Shown: positions 18,351 through 27,858 of the stretch, piece after piece | Layout: every line of letters begins with the position of its first letter | Numbering within the stretch: position 1 is the stretch's first letter | From: Azospirillum fermentarium | Lineage (GTDB): Bacteria; Pseudomonadota; Alphaproteobacteria; Azospirillales; Azospirillaceae | Assembly (NCBI RefSeq): GCF_025961205.1 | Contig: NZ_JAOQNH010000001.1 | Coordinates: 706,001 to 770,000, forward strand | Length of the DNA stretch: 64,000 bases | Direction: 5' to 3' | Program-made: the position numbers and the translations under genes | Notes under the pieces: model-generated | What the model saw: the letters and a program-made list of their open reading frames with translations, nothing else | Told to the model about the DNA's origin: nothing | Databases searched by the model: none

Positions 18351-19313
18351 ATGAGCGATCCCAAACGCCCGCCCCCCAGCCCGCTTCTGTCCCCCGCCGA
18401 GGGGCTGGGCATCGTGCTCGACGAGCATCTGCGATGGATCGGGCAGTGGCACCGCGCCGCCTTCTACCGCGAGGGCCGGGGGGGCGAGAGCATGTCGGCC
18501 CCCGCCTCGTTCGCCGCGTGGTGCGCGGCCGCCCGCCGCGACGATCTGGCGCACCAACCGGCGGTGGAAAAGCTCGCCACCGTCCACGAACAGATGCACC
18601 GGCAGGCCAAGCTGCTGCTGCTCAAGGCCGCCGGCGGCGAGCCGCCCGACGAGGGCGAGTATGAATCGGTCATCGGCCGGTTCGAGGAGTTCGTGGCCCT
18701 GCTGCGCCGGGTGGAACGGGCGTTCGGGGCCGCCGCTTCCGCCCTCGACCCCCTGACCGGCCTGCGGTCCCGCCGCGGGATGCAGGAGGCGCTGGAGCGG
18801 GAGATGAACCGCTTCCAGCGGTCCGGCCATCCCTTCTGTCTGGTGTTGAGCGACATCGACAAATTCAAGTCGGTCAACGACACCTATGGTCACGACATCG
18901 GCGACCGGGTTCTGTCGCTGTTCGCCGCCGTCATCAGCCGCAGCATCCGCAGCTTCGACGAAGCCTTCCGCATGGGGGGCGAGGAATTCATCGTCTGCCT
19001 GAAGGAAACCACCCTGGACGAAGGATTCCGCGTGATCGACCGGCTGCGCGAAGACCTGATGCACACCCCCATTCCGCTGCCCGACGGGCGGGTCATCTCG
19101 ATCACCTCGTCGTTCGGGATCGTGGAGACCGAACCGGGGGTCGGCGTGGACGAGATGATCATCCGCGCGGACAAGGCGCTCTATCACGCCAAGCATTCGG
19201 GCCGGAACCGGGTGGTCCGCTACGGCACGGACATGGCGGCGGCGGACGGCGGCGCCCCGCCCGCGCCGCCTCCCTCCCCTTCCCCTCCCCGCCGGCCCAA
19301 GACGGCACGGTGA
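18351..19313 (+). CDS. Diguanylate cyclase with N-terminal zinc-binding CZB domain (DgcZ-like)
   Basis: 320 residues. The C-terminal GGDEF domain has DPLTGLRSRRG and the active site GGEEF near residue 208, so c-di-GMP synthesis is expected. The N-terminal 130 residues match the CZB zinc sensor of E. coli DgcZ (YdeH): H26 and W30 (EHLRWIGQW), C58 (AAWCAAA), and H79/H83 (HEQMH). In DgcZ, the equivalent His3Cys site binds zinc and inhibits activity. No RxxD product-inhibition site is obvious. The tail is Pro-rich. ATG 18351 begins the conserved region. Isolated gene. Confidence 0.9.
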   Translation: MSDPKRPPPSPLLSPAEGLGIVLDEHLRWIGQWHRAAFYREGRGGESMSAPASFAAWCAAARRDDLAHQPAVEKLATVHEQMHRQAKLLLLKAAGGEPPDEGEYESVIGRFEEFVALLRRVERAFGAAASALDPLTGLRSRRGMQEALEREMNRFQRSGHPFCLVLSDIDKFKSVNDTYGHDIGDRVLSLFAAVISRSIRSFDEAFRMGGEEFIVCLKETTLDEGFRVIDRLREDLMHTPIPLPDGRVISITSSFGIVETEPGVGVDEMIIRADKALYHAKHSGRNRVVRYGTDMAAADGGAPPAPPPSPSPPRRPKTAR

Positions 19314-19422
19314 GCGCCATGGGTTTTGCGCCGATGGTGGTGGACCACGATTCGTCTTTCGCTGTGTGGCTGTCCTCTTTACACTCCCGCCGCGCCCTGC
19401 CCGCTTTCTCCGTCCAGGCCCG

Positions 19423-20268
19423 ATGACCGCATCCCCATCCCACGACGCCCGGAAATTCGCCGACCTCGGCCCCGCCCGCCATATCTGGGCGGTGGCGGCG
19501 GTCCACGCCGACCTCGACCGGCTGACCGCGGTGCACCAGACCGTCTGGCGTTATTTCCGGCCCGGCGACCGTCTGGTCTATCTGGGCAACCTGATCGGCC
19601 ACGGCCCCCGCGCGGTGGACACGCTCAACGCCGTCCTGGCTTTCCGCCGGGCGCTCATCAGCCTGCCGGGGATGAAGGCCGAGGACGTGATCTATCTGCG
19701 CGGCGCGCAGGAAGAGATGTGGCAGAAGCTGTTGCAGCTTCAGTTCGCCCCCAACCCCCGCGACGTTCTGGAATGGATGCTGAACCAGGGGGTGGGCGGC
19801 ACCCTGGCCTCCTATGGCGGGTCGGCGGACCAGGGGATGGCGGCGGCCCGCGGCGGCACCATGACGCTGGGCCGCTGGACCCAGGGGCTGCGCACCGCCA
19901 TGCAGTCGTGCCCCGGCCATTCGGAACTGTTCTCGGCCCTGCGCCGTGCCGCCTATACCCAGCCGCCCGACGATCCGGCGGCGGGGGCCGAGGGGGCCGG
20001 GCTGCTGATGGTCAGCGCCGGGCTGGACCCGGCGCGCCCCTTCGCCCAGCAGGGCGACCGTTTCTGGTGGGGCGGCGGCGGCTTCGCCCGCCTGGGCGGC
20101 CCATACGCCGGCTTCCACCGGGTGGTGCGCGGGTGGGATCCCGGCGGCGCCGGGGTGGTGACCGAGGGGACGGCCCTGACCCTGGACGCCGGCTGCGGCC
20201 GCGGCGGGCCGCTGGTCTGCGGCATCTTCGCCCGCGACGGTTCGGTCCTCGAGACGTTCCAGGCCTGA
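19423..20268 (+). CDS. Metallophosphatase-fold protein with lost metal-binding motifs
   Basis: 281 residues. The layout follows bacterial PrpA/serine-threonine phosphatase-1 proteins, but each catalytic motif is altered. GDxHG is replaced by AAVHAD (residues 25-30), GDLIDRGP by GNLIGHGP (55-62), and GNHEE by GAQEE (94-98). The later HAGL position reads SAGL, and LDAGCGRGGPL resembles the family's LDTGC..GG end. At least three expected metal ligands are gone, so activity as a phosphatase is unlikely. It may be a regulatory or scaffold protein. ATG 19423 is chosen over 19366 because homology begins just after it. Confidence 0.7.
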   Translation: MTASPSHDARKFADLGPARHIWAVAAVHADLDRLTAVHQTVWRYFRPGDRLVYLGNLIGHGPRAVDTLNAVLAFRRALISLPGMKAEDVIYLRGAQEEMWQKLLQLQFAPNPRDVLEWMLNQGVGGTLASYGGSADQGMAAARGGTMTLGRWTQGLRTAMQSCPGHSELFSALRRAAYTQPPDDPAAGAEGAGLLMVSAGLDPARPFAQQGDRFWWGGGGFARLGGPYAGFHRVVRGWDPGGAGVVTEGTALTLDAGCGRGGPLVCGIFARDGSVLETFQA

Positions 20269-20430
20269 CCCGCACCGGGTCCGATCATATCTTTGGGGGT
20301 AATCGGCCGGCCCCTCCTTTCCGCACGACTGTTGCGCCCTATCTGACATGCTGTTGCCCAAGCCGACGCTCCCGCCGCCGGAACGCGTTCGGCGGCTCCC
20401 TTTCCTGACTTTTTTTGTCGGTTACGTGAA

Positions 20431-20475
20431 CCGCACGCCCTTCGCCTTCGTATGAAGGAGTAACAGGGCGTGCGG
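20431..20475 (+). promoter_or_regulatory. Two-tier hairpin upstream of rpoH
   Basis: A perfect 10-bp outer stem, CCGCACGCCC (20431-20440) with GGGCGTGCGG (20466-20475), encloses an inner CCTTC/GAAGG hairpin at 20445-20458. It ends 62 bases before the rpoH ATG. No T run follows, so it is not a standard intrinsic terminator. It could be a 5'-UTR control element or a repeat. Function is inferred, not shown. Confidence 0.5.
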
Positions 20476-20537
20476 ACGCTGTTGTTTCTGGCGGAACACC
20501 GCACGGGCCGTTGGGACGGAAGGAAAGGGTGACGGGC

Positions 20538-21428
20538 ATGGCCTACATCGACGATCCGGAAACGCAGAAAGCCAACCTGAGCTTCATCAAGGCATCCATG
20601 CGCGAACCCTTGCTGTCGCGCGACCATGAATTCGATCTGGCCCGCAAATGGCGGGAGGACGGCAACGAGCGTGCCTTGCACGAGCTGGTCCGGGCCTATA
20701 CCCGGCTGGTGGTGGCGACCGCCGCCCGTTTCCGCAATTACGGCCTGCCCATGGGCGATCTGGTGCAGGAAGGCAACGTCGGCCTGATGCAGGCGGCCAG
20801 CCGGTTCGAACCCGACCGGGAGGTGCGCTTCTCCACCTACGCCGCGTGGTGGATCCGGTCGGCCATGCAGGATTACATCCTGCGCAACTGGTCCATCGTG
20901 CGCACCGGCACCACCGCCGCGCAGAAATCGCTGTTCTTCAACCTGCGCCGCCTGCGGGCCCGCATCGAAGGCTCCGGCCAGGGCGGCAACGGCCTGACCA
21001 CCGAGGGGCGCGCCTGGATCGCGGAAGAGCTTCAGGTGGACGTGGCCGAGGTGGAAGCCATGGAAATGCGTCTGGCCGCCGCCGACCAGTCGCTGAACGC
21101 GCCGGTGGCCGACGGCTCCGACGACGACTGGCAGGATTTCCTGGCCGATCAGCGCCCCAGCCCCGAGGATGTGGTCATCGGCATGCGCGATGCCGACACC
21201 CGGTCCCAGTGGCTGGCCGCGGCGCTGGGCGAACTCAGCCCCCGCGAACGCACCATCATCCAGGAACGCCGCCTGCGCGAAGAGGGGGCGACCCTGGAAG
21301 AGCTGGGCCGCGAACTGGGGGTGAGCAAGGAGCGCGTGCGCCAGTTGGAGCATCGCGCCATGATGAAGCTGCGCCAGTCGATGCTGAAACGGGTGGAAGG
21401 GCACGAAGACCTGCTGGTTGACGCCTGA
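20538..21428 (+). CDS. rpoH: RNA polymerase sigma-32 factor RpoH
   Basis: 296 residues of the sigma-70 family. LVQEGNVGLMQAASRFEPDREVRFSTYAAWWIRSAMQDYILRNWSIVR covers regions 2.2-2.4. The segment KSLFFNLRRLR is the RpoH box that separates heat-shock sigma from other members. Region 4.2 contains TLEELGRELGVSKERVRQLEHRA. It directs heat-shock transcription of genes such as hslVU elsewhere in this window. The ATG at 20538 is preceded by AGGAAAGGG. Alphaproteobacteria often have several rpoH copies, so this could be one paralog. Confidence 0.93.
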   Translation: MAYIDDPETQKANLSFIKASMREPLLSRDHEFDLARKWREDGNERALHELVRAYTRLVVATAARFRNYGLPMGDLVQEGNVGLMQAASRFEPDREVRFSTYAAWWIRSAMQDYILRNWSIVRTGTTAAQKSLFFNLRRLRARIEGSGQGGNGLTTEGRAWIAEELQVDVAEVEAMEMRLAAADQSLNAPVADGSDDDWQDFLADQRPSPEDVVIGMRDADTRSQWLAAALGELSPRERTIIQERRLREEGATLEELGRELGVSKERVRQLEHRAMMKLRQSMLKRVEGHEDLLVDA

Positions 21429-21506
21429 CCGGGCTGCCCTGCCCGTTCCGTCCTTTCCAAGGCGGGCGCCGTCCACCCCCGGCGTCCGCCCGTCCCGCTG
21501 GTTCCG

Positions 21507-21869
21507 TCAGAGGGTCTCCAGCTTTCCGAAATCCACCGCGACCGCCTTGCCGCAGTGGGGGCAATCGACTTCAAACCGCGCTTTTTCGTGTTCGTTGATG
21601 CGGCTGTAGAACTCGCGCAGGTAGGCCAGATCGGCGGTATACAGGCTTTCGATGATCTTGGGCGACAACAGGGGCAGGGTTCCCAGCCTCGTGATCACCC
21701 GTGAAAGTAGAAGAATAATCAAGTATCCGGGGTTGCTCTGGACCCGTGGATCCTTCATCGGAAAGATTTCATCCGCAGCCGTGGCCAAGCGCATAACGCC
21801 GTCCCGATGGACCGTTCCGTCTTCGTCCACATATCCTTTGGGCAGGGTGAAGCTGAATTCCGTTTCCAT
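21507..21869 (-). CDS. Conserved small protein resembling phage-tail-like assembly proteins
   Basis: 120 residues. METEFSFTLPKGYVDEDGTVHRDGVMRLATAADEI followed by NPGYLIILLLSRVITRLG is a pattern I associate with conserved proteins in contractile-injection or phage-tail loci. A late CPHCG pair could be half of a zinc ribbon. The METEF start at 21869 is favoured over 21890 because GGAGAAGG lies upstream at good spacing. No other tail gene is near. The family recall is tentative, so treat the role as unknown. Confidence 0.55.
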   Translation of the reverse strand: METEFSFTLPKGYVDEDGTVHRDGVMRLATAADEIFPMKDPRVQSNPGYLIILLLSRVITRLGTLPLLSPKIIESLYTADLAYLREFYSRINEHEKARFEVDCPHCGKAVAVDFGKLETL

Positions 21870-21987
21870 AGCGCGCCTTCTCCAAAACATTGCGGATGGG
21901 GCCAGCGGGTGCTTCCGTCACCAAGCCGGTATCATGATCGTTTTCTGCCGCTGAGAAGGCGCCGTCAAGCAGGACCGGTTGATTTTT

Positions 21988-23679
21988 TTAAGCCGCCCGC
22001 ACGTCCTCCAGAAAACGGCTGACCTCTGCGCGCAGGGATTCGGCCTGCCCCGTCAATTGCTGGGCCGCCGACAGCACGTTGCCCGCCGCGTGGCTGGTGG
22101 TTTCCGCCCCGCCGTGGATGCTGGTGACGTTGCGCGCCACCTCTTCCGTGCCGGCCACCGCCTCCACCGTGTTGCGCCCGATTTCCTGGGTGGCGATGGA
22201 CTGCTGTTCCACCGCGCCGGCGACGCTGGTCGAAAGCTGTTCCAGACGGCGGATGATGTCCGACACCTCGTGGATGGCGTTGCCGGTCTCCGTCGCCACG
22301 CGCTGCACCTCACCGATCTGCACCTCGATCTGTTCGGTGGCCTGGGCGGTCTGGTTGGCCAGGGTCTTGACCTCCGACGCCACGACGGCGAAGCCCTTCC
22401 CGGCCTCTCCCGCGCGGGCCGCTTCGATGGTGGCGTTCAGTGCCAAAAGGTTGGTCTGCTGGGCGATGGAGGAGATCAGCTTCACCACGTCGCCGATGGA
22501 CTGGCTGACCCCTTCCAGCCCCTTGACCAGTTCGGTGGTGCGGGTGGCGCGGCCGATGGCCTCCGCCCCGATGTCGCGGGAGACGGCGGCGGTGGAGCTG
22601 ACCTCGCGCAGGGAGGCGCTCAGCTCCTCGGCGGCGGACGCCACCGACTGCACGTTGGCCGACGCCTGTTCGGTCGCCGCCGCCACGGTGGAGGCGCGGA
22701 CCGAAGTGTCCTCGGCCATGCCGGTCAGGGATTCGGCGGTGTCGCGCAGGTGGACGGCGGCCTGGACCTGCTCTTCCAGCAGGGCGCGGACCTGGGATTC
22801 GAACCGGGCGGTGGTCTGTTCGATGCGCTGGGCGCGCTGTTCACGGGCGCGGGCCGCGTGCAGTTGTTCCTCTTCCAGCCGCAGCCGTTCTTGTGCGTTC
22901 TCGCGGAAAGTTTCCAGGGCGGCGGCCATGGCGCCGATCTCGTCGCGGCGGTCGCGGTCGGGCACGGTGGCCGACAGGTTGCCGCCGGCCAGCTCCTTCA
23001 TGGACGCCACCAGATGGGCCAGCGGCACGGTGATGCTGCGCCCGATCACGGTGGCGGCCAGCAGCAGCAGCGCGCCGATGACGATGATGCCGCCCCCGGC
23101 GGTCCAGCCGGTGGCCCACAGCGCCGCCTTCACGTCGGTGAAGTAGAGGCCGGAGCCGATCACCCACCCCCACGGCGCGAACTGGCGCACGTAGGAGATC
23201 TTTTCCAGCCGCTCCTCGCTGTTGGGCAGCTTCTGGGAATAGGAGAGGAACCCCGCCTTGTCCGGGCCGGACGCCGCCTGCACGAACATGCGGTAAACGG
23301 GGTCGCCGTCGGGGGTCTTGAAGTCCCACATGCTCTTGCCCACGTCGCCGGGCCGCTTGGGGTGGGCGACCAGGGTGGCGTTGTCGGCGGTGTTGATCCA
23401 GAAATACTCGTCGCCTTCGTACCGCAGGCCGGTGATGAGGTCGCGGGCGGTCTTCTGCGCCTGCTCGCGGGTCATCTCGCCCGCGCGCTCCTTGGCCTCC
23501 AGCCCCGCGGCGATGCCGGCGGCCACCTCCACCACGTTGCGCAGCTTGGTCCGGCGGTCCTCCATCATGCGGGTGTGGATCGACAGCAGGACCACCAGCA
23601 GGATCAGCCCCAGCCCGATCAGGGCCAGCACGGTGGGCAGGTGAACCCGCAGGCTGACTTGAATGTCACGAAAGCGCAT
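21988..23679 (-). CDS. Methyl-accepting chemotaxis protein with periplasmic single-Cache domain
   Basis: 563 residues. The N-terminal membrane helix ([20 protein letters not shown]) is followed by a periplasmic region of about 150 residues. That region includes [23 protein letters not shown] and [16 protein letters not shown], a single Cache (sCache_2) ligand domain. A second helix, HAMP ([19 protein letters not shown]), and a signalling domain follow, with the hairpin tip [41 protein letters not shown]. It relays ligand binding to CheA/CheW. The start at 23679 skips a basic, non-conserved stretch. No che genes are adjacent. Confidence 0.92.
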   Translation of the reverse strand: MRFRDIQVSLRVHLPTVLALIGLGLILLVVLLSIHTRMMEDRRTKLRNVVEVAAGIAAGLEAKERAGEMTREQAQKTARDLITGLRYEGDEYFWINTADNATLVAHPKRPGDVGKSMWDFKTPDGDPVYRMFVQAASGPDKAGFLSYSQKLPNSEERLEKISYVRQFAPWGWVIGSGLYFTDVKAALWATGWTAGGGIIVIGALLLLAATVIGRSITVPLAHLVASMKELAGGNLSATVPDRDRRDEIGAMAAALETFRENAQERLRLEEEQLHAARAREQRAQRIEQTTARFESQVRALLEEQVQAAVHLRDTAESLTGMAEDTSVRASTVAAATEQASANVQSVASAAEELSASLREVSSTAAVSRDIGAEAIGRATRTTELVKGLEGVSQSIGDVVKLISSIAQQTNLLALNATIEAARAGEAGKGFAVVASEVKTLANQTAQATEQIEVQIGEVQRVATETGNAIHEVSDIIRRLEQLSTSVAGAVEQQSIATQEIGRNTVEAVAGTEEVARNVTSIHGGAETTSHAAGNVLSAAQQLTGQAESLRAEVSRFLEDVRAA

Positions 23680-23880
23680 GTCTGTCCCAGTCCTGTGTCG
23701 ATGCTGCCGTTTCGTGACGGTCTTATGACGCAGGCGGGGCCATATCAAGAAGTTACATAAAATGCGACGAAATGACATATCGTCTAAACGGTATTGCCCT
23801 TCAGCAATAAAACCTAAAAATTGCCGAAATTCGGCGCTTCTGAAAACAAAATTACTCTAATATAAAATTTATCTGATTGA

Positions 23881-23910
23881 CGGGTTCCAAGGGCCGGACG
23901 GCCCTTGGCC
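23881..23910. repeat. GC-rich palindrome, copy 1 (also at 39416-39443)
   Basis: CGGGTTCCAAGGGCC then a palindromic arm GGCCCTTGG (CCAAGGGCC/GGCCCTTGG at 23887-23908). The same CGGGTTCCAAGGGCC start and palindrome recur at 39416. Both copies lie just downstream of minus-strand genes, so they may act as terminator-like or REP-like elements. The 23680-23880 segment next to it is AT-rich. Confidence 0.6.
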
Positions 23911-23975
23911 GGGGATGGCGAAGGGGCGGGACAGTCCCTTCGCGGGCGCCCGCCGGGCACCCTCCTTCCCTTTTC

Positions 23976-25289
23976 TTACAGAATGAACTTCGACAGATCG
24001 GTGTTCTTCGCCAGCCCGCCCACGTGCTGGCGGACATAGTCGGCGTCGATGGTGACGGTGCTGCCCGACTGGTCCGACGCGGTGAAGCTCACCTCTTCCA
24101 GCAGCCGCTCCAGCACGGTGTGCAGGCGCCGCGCGCCGATGTTCTCCACGGTGGTGTTGATCTCCACCGCCAGCCGGGCCAACTCGTCGATGGCGTCGCC
24201 GGTGAAGGAGAGCGTCACGTCCTCGGTGCCCAGCAGCGCCACGTACTGCTTGATCAGGCTGGCTTCCGGTTCGGTCAGGATGCGCTTGAAGTCGTCCTGG
24301 CTCAGCGGCTTCAGCTCCACCCGGATGGGCAGGCGGCCCTGAAGCTCGGGCAGCAGGTCCGACGGCTTGGCGACGTGGAAGGCGCCGGACGCGATGAACA
24401 GGATGTGGTCGGTCTTCACGGCCCCGTGCTTGGTGCTGACGGTGGTGCCCTCGATCAGCGGCAGCAGGTCGCGCTGCACGCCCTCGCGGCTGACGTCGGC
24501 CCCGCCCTTGTACTCCGACCGGGCGGTGATCTTGTCGATCTCGTCCAGGAAGACGATGCCGTTCTGCTCCACCGCGCGGATGGCCTCGGCCACCACCTTT
24601 TCCTGGTCCAGCAGCTTGTCGGATTCCTCGGCCATCAGCACGGCGTAGCTTTCCGACACCGTCATGCGGCGGGACTTGGTGCGCCCGCCGAAGGCCTTGC
24701 CGAAGATGTCGTTCAGGTTGACCATGCCCATCTGGCCCCCCGGCATGCCGGGAATGTCGAAGGCGGGCATGGCCCCCATCCCGGTGTCGGCCACCTGGAT
24801 CTCGATCTCGGCGTCGTTGAGCGAGCCTTCGCGCAGCTTCTTTCGGAACTTCTGGCGGGTGTCGGCGCTGGCGTTGTCGCCGCACAGGGCGTCGATGACG
24901 CGCTCCTCGGCGCGGCCCTCGGCCTTGGCCGCCACCTCCTTGCGCAGCCGCTCGCGGGTCATGGAAATGGCGATTTCCACAAGATCACGCACGATCTGTT
25001 CCACGTCGCGGCCGACATAGCCGACTTCGGTGAACTTGGTCGCCTCCACCTTCAGGAACGGGGCCTGGGCCAGCCGGGCCAGCCGGCGGGCGATCTCGGT
25101 CTTGCCCACACCGGTGGGGCCGATCATCAGGATGTTCTTGGGCTGCACCTCTTCGCGCAGGCCCTCGGGCAGTTGCTGGCGGCGCCAGCGGTTGCGCAGC
25201 GCGATGGCGACGGCGCGCTTGGCCTCGCCCTGGCCGACGATGAAGCGGTCGAGTTCGGAGACGATCTCACGGGGGCTGAAGGAGGTCAT
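23976..25289 (-). CDS. hslU: ATP-dependent protease ATPase subunit HslU (ClpY)
   Basis: AAA+ unfoldase that feeds substrates to Hsl[21 protein letters not shown] is the family N-terminus, GPTGVGKT (K63) is Walker A, and VFLDEIDKI is Walker B. The intermediate (I) domain and the C-terminal DLSKFIL tail that docks into HslV are present; the tail is EDLSKFIL-like. The ATG at 25289 is chosen. A GTG at 25298 overlaps the hslV stop as GTGA, giving three more residues and tight coupling. RpoH, encoded 3 kb away, is the likely heat-shock regulator. Confidence 0.95.
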   Translation of the reverse strand: MTSFSPREIVSELDRFIVGQGEAKRAVAIALRNRWRRQQLPEGLREEVQPKNILMIGPTGVGKTEIARRLARLAQAPFLKVEATKFTEVGYVGRDVEQIVRDLVEIAISMTRERLRKEVAAKAEGRAEERVIDALCGDNASADTRQKFRKKLREGSLNDAEIEIQVADTGMGAMPAFDIPGMPGGQMGMVNLNDIFGKAFGGRTKSRRMTVSESYAVLMAEESDKLLDQEKVVAEAIRAVEQNGIVFLDEIDKITARSEYKGGADVSREGVQRDLLPLIEGTTVSTKHGAVKTDHILFIASGAFHVAKPSDLLPELQGRLPIRVELKPLSQDDFKRILTEPEASLIKQYVALLGTEDVTLSFTGDAIDELARLAVEINTTVENIGARRLHTVLERLLEEVSFTASDQSGSTVTIDADYVRQHVGGLAKNTDLSKFIL

Positions 25290-25294
25290 GGCGC

Positions 25295-25855
25295 TCACAG
25301 GGATTCCAGGGTGACGTTCTCGTTGGTGTAGACGCAGATGCCGGCGGCGATCTTCATCGCCTTGCGGGCGATGGCCTCGGCGTCCAGCCCGTCCACGTCG
25401 ATCAGCGCGCGGGCGGCGGACAGGGCGTAGGAGCCGCCCGAGCCGATGCCGATGATGCCGTCCTCCGGCTCCAGCACGTCGCCGTTGCCGGTCAGCACCA
25501 GGCTGACGCTGGTGTCGGCCACCGCCATCATGGCTTCCAGCCGGCGCAGATAGCGGTCGGTGCGCCAGTCCTTGGCCAGTTCAACGCAGGCGCGGGTCAG
25601 CTGGCCGGGGTGCTGCTCCAGCTTGGCTTCCAGCCGTTCGAACAGGGTGAAGGCGTCCGCCGTGGCCCCGGCGAAGCCGGCCAGCACCGAGCCGCCGGCC
25701 AGCGGGCGCACCTTGCGCGCGTTGGATTTCATCACTGTCTGGCCGAACGACACCTGCCCGTCGCCGGCCACCACCACGCGGCCCCCCTTGCGGACGCACA
25801 GGATGGTCGTGCCGTGCCACTGGATGGGGTCGTGGGGGGAGGAATGTGTGGTCAT
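25295..25855 (-). CDS. hslV: ATP-dependent protease proteolytic subunit HslV (ClpQ)
   Basis: 186 residues of the proteasome-type threonine protease. The N-terminus reads [25 protein letters not shown]. The catalytic N-terminal threonine is predicted at T16 after removal of a short propeptide, as in other alphaproteobacterial HslV. GDGQVSFG and [11 protein letters not shown] are conserved pocket segments. The upstream in-frame start at 25894 adds non-conserved residues and is rejected. It precedes hslU with a four-base overlap or six-base gap. Confidence 0.95.
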   Translation of the reverse strand: MTTHSSPHDPIQWHGTTILCVRKGGRVVVAGDGQVSFGQTVMKSNARKVRPLAGGSVLAGFAGATADAFTLFERLEAKLEQHPGQLTRACVELAKDWRTDRYLRRLEAMMAVADTSVSLVLTGNGDVLEPEDGIIGIGSGGSYALSAARALIDVDGLDAEAIARKAMKIAAGICVYTNENVTLESL

Positions 25856-25987
25856 CTGATCCGCCTGTTGTGGCCGGACCTCCGCGGGCGCCACCGTGGC
25901 CGCCCGCCGGTCCGCCGGAAGAAGAGCAACATCTACCTTATGACAAGGATGCCGGTCTATGTGGGGGGCGGGGCTGCAGGATCAAGG

Positions 25988-26015
25988 CAGCCGGACCAGG
26001 GCAGCCGGACCAGGG
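25988..26015. repeat. Short tandem repeat, about 14 bp per unit
   Basis: The unit GCAGCCGGACCAGG occurs twice in perfect tandem and a third diverged copy (GCAGCCAGATCACCGG) follows. It is in the gap between hslV and the lipoprotein gene. It may be slippage-generated. No function is evident. Confidence 0.5.
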
Positions 26016-26037
26016 CAGCCAGATCACCGGGGCCGGA

Positions 26038-27213
26038 TCACGGGTCCACGCCCACGCCCAGCGCCGCCAGCGCCGCGCGGACGGGCACGGCCGGCACCAG
26101 ACCCGCGGCGGTGGCCGGGCCGGTGACGATGGCCAGCGCCGCCCCGTCCGCGTCCATCAGCGGCGTTCCCGGCGGCGCGTCCTGCCCCGCGCCGGGCAGG
26201 TCGGCCAGCAGCCGGGCGCCCCCGTCCGCCGTGCGCCATTCGGCCAGAAGCCCCGCGTTCCGCGGCCCGTCCGCCGCCCACAACGGCGCCCCCACCGCCG
26301 GGCGGCGCTGGGCGGACAGGGCGAAGGCGGGCAGCGGGCCGGGCACCGCCTCCATCACCCGAACCAGCATCAGGCCCAGCGACGGGGCGGTGCGCTCCAC
26401 CATGCCCGGCACGGAACGCCCGCCGAGGGCGACGGCCACCGCGGCCTCGTCCCCCCGCCCGGCGGCCACCAGCACCGGATACCCGCCGATGCGCCCCACC
26501 ACCGTGCCGGACCCGCCGCCCACCGCCACCGCCGTTCCGCGGGCGCCGGGGGCGGCGGGCTCCAGCACCGCCGCCCCCAAGGGCGGGGGCAGGCCGGCGG
26601 CCGAGGCGGCCAGGGCCCGGCGGAAGCCGTCGTCGGCGGCCAGAAGCCCCGCCGCGTCGGCCACCGCCGTTTCCAGGAGCACGGCATCGCCGTCGGGGGT
26701 GGGGGGAATCTCGGCCCGTCCGGTGGTGGCGGTGCGGTGGAGCGGCCCGTGGGGCCCGGCCAGGGTCCACGCCACCTGAACCACCGCCACCCCGCTCTCT
26801 CCAAGGGGGGAGCCGGTCAGCCAGCCTTTGCGCCGGCACAGTTCCATCGTCAGCCCCGTCACCTCCGCCGTCAGCGACAGCGGGGCGGCAACCGGGCCGC
26901 CGGGCCGGGGTAAAATCATTCCGGATTCGGTCAGGGTATCGTTGATGGGACGGAACAAACCCATTCCGTCACCGAAACGGGTTTTCGTCCACAGAATCCG
27001 GCTGTAAGGCGGGGCGCAGTCCACCCCGAACACCGCATTCCCCACCACCGCCCCCCGGCGGATGCCGGTGACGGAGACGGGCGCCAGCCGCACCGGCACC
27101 GCCGCCAGGGGAACGCCCGGAGCCGGCGGCCGGGGATCGCCGCCGGGTGGCAGCGTGGGGCCGCAGGCGGCGAGCAGAACCAGCAGCCCCGCCGCCCTGC
27201 CCCGCCCCGTCAT
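26038..27213 (-). CDS. Hypothetical lipoprotein
   Basis: 391 residues, not recognised. The start MTGRGRAAGLLVLLAACG carries a lipobox (LAAC), so lipidation at Cys17 and periplasmic anchoring are likely. The following 20 residues are Pro/Gly-rich. The N-terminal half is more conserved-looking (GNAVFGVDCAPPYSRILWTKTRF). The C-terminal half is Ala/Gly-rich with motifs such as PPGTPLMDADGAALAIVTGPA, reminiscent of degraded trypsin-like folds, but no catalytic triad was found. It lies four bases from trpF on the same strand. Confidence 0.75.
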   Translation of the reverse strand: MTGRGRAAGLLVLLAACGPTLPPGGDPRPPAPGVPLAAVPVRLAPVSVTGIRRGAVVGNAVFGVDCAPPYSRILWTKTRFGDGMGLFRPINDTLTESGMILPRPGGPVAAPLSLTAEVTGLTMELCRRKGWLTGSPLGESGVAVVQVAWTLAGPHGPLHRTATTGRAEIPPTPDGDAVLLETAVADAAGLLAADDGFRRALAASAAGLPPPLGAAVLEPAAPGARGTAVAVGGGSGTVVGRIGGYPVLVAAGRGDEAAVAVALGGRSVPGMVERTAPSLGLMLVRVMEAVPGPLPAFALSAQRRPAVGAPLWAADGPRNAGLLAEWRTADGGARLLADLPGAGQDAPPGTPLMDADGAALAIVTGPATAAGLVPAVPVRAALAALGVGVDP

Positions 27214-27216
27214 GGC

Positions 27217-27858
27217 TTACAGCGCCGCCACGGTGTCGAGGAAGGCACGGATCCGCGCCGGGTTCTTGTGCCCCGGCGCATCCTCCACGCCCGAGGACAC
27301 ATCGACCGCGGTGGCGCCGGTGGTGCGCACCGCCTCGGCCACGTTGGCGGGGGTGAGGCCGCCCGACAGCATCCACGGCAGCGGCCAGGACCGGCCCCGC
27401 AGCAGCGTCCAGTCGAACGCCACCCCGTTGCCGCCGGGCAGCGCGGAATGGGCCGGCGGCGGCGCGTCGAACAGCAGCCGGTCGGCGGCCCCGGCAAAGG
27501 TCAGGGCGTAGTCCAGATCCTCCGGCGCCCCCACCTTGAACGCCTTCATCACCGGGATGGCGAAGCGCGCCTTGATGGCGGCCACCCGCTCGGGCGTTTC
27601 CTTGCCGTGGACCTGGATCAGGTCCAGCGGCACCACGCCGGTCACCGCGTCCAGCACGTCGTCGGTGGGGTTGACGAACAGGCCGACGGTGCGCACGCCG
27701 GTGGGCACCAGCCGGGCCATTTCGCCGGCCATGGCCGGGGCGACGTTGCGCGGCGACGGGGGGAAGAAGACGAAGCCCACCCAGCGGGCCCCGCCCTCCA
27801 CCGCGGCCTTCAGCGACACCGGTTCGCTGATGCCGCAGATCTTGGCCTGGACGCTCAC
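27217..27858 (-). CDS. trpF: Phosphoribosylanthranilate isomerase TrpF
   Basis: 213-residue (beta/alpha)8 enzyme of tryptophan synthesis that isomerises PRA to CdRP. KICGISEPVSLKAAVEGGARWVGFVF is the N-terminal signature, with the catalytic Cys in KICG. QVHGKE and VDVSSGVEDAPGHKNPARI, including the phosphate-binding SSGVE segment, follow. The GTG start at 27858 overlaps the pyrF stop as GTGA. pyrF and trpF are frequent neighbours in alphaproteobacteria, although trpB/trpA are not here. Confidence 0.95.
   Translation of the reverse strand: MSVQAKICGISEPVSLKAAVEGGARWVGFVFFPPSPRNVAPAMAGEMARLVPTGVRTVGLFVNPTDDVLDAVTGVVPLDLIQVHGKETPERVAAIKARFAIPVMKAFKVGAPEDLDYALTFAGAADRLLFDAPPPAHSALPGGNGVAFDWTLLRGRSWPLPWMLSGGLTPANVAEAVRTTGATAVDVSSGVEDAPGHKNPARIRAFLDTVAAL

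Noticed and set aside
20269..20537. tRNA or rRNA genes in intergenic gaps
   Set aside because: No acceptor-stem and T-arm patterns were seen here or in other gaps.
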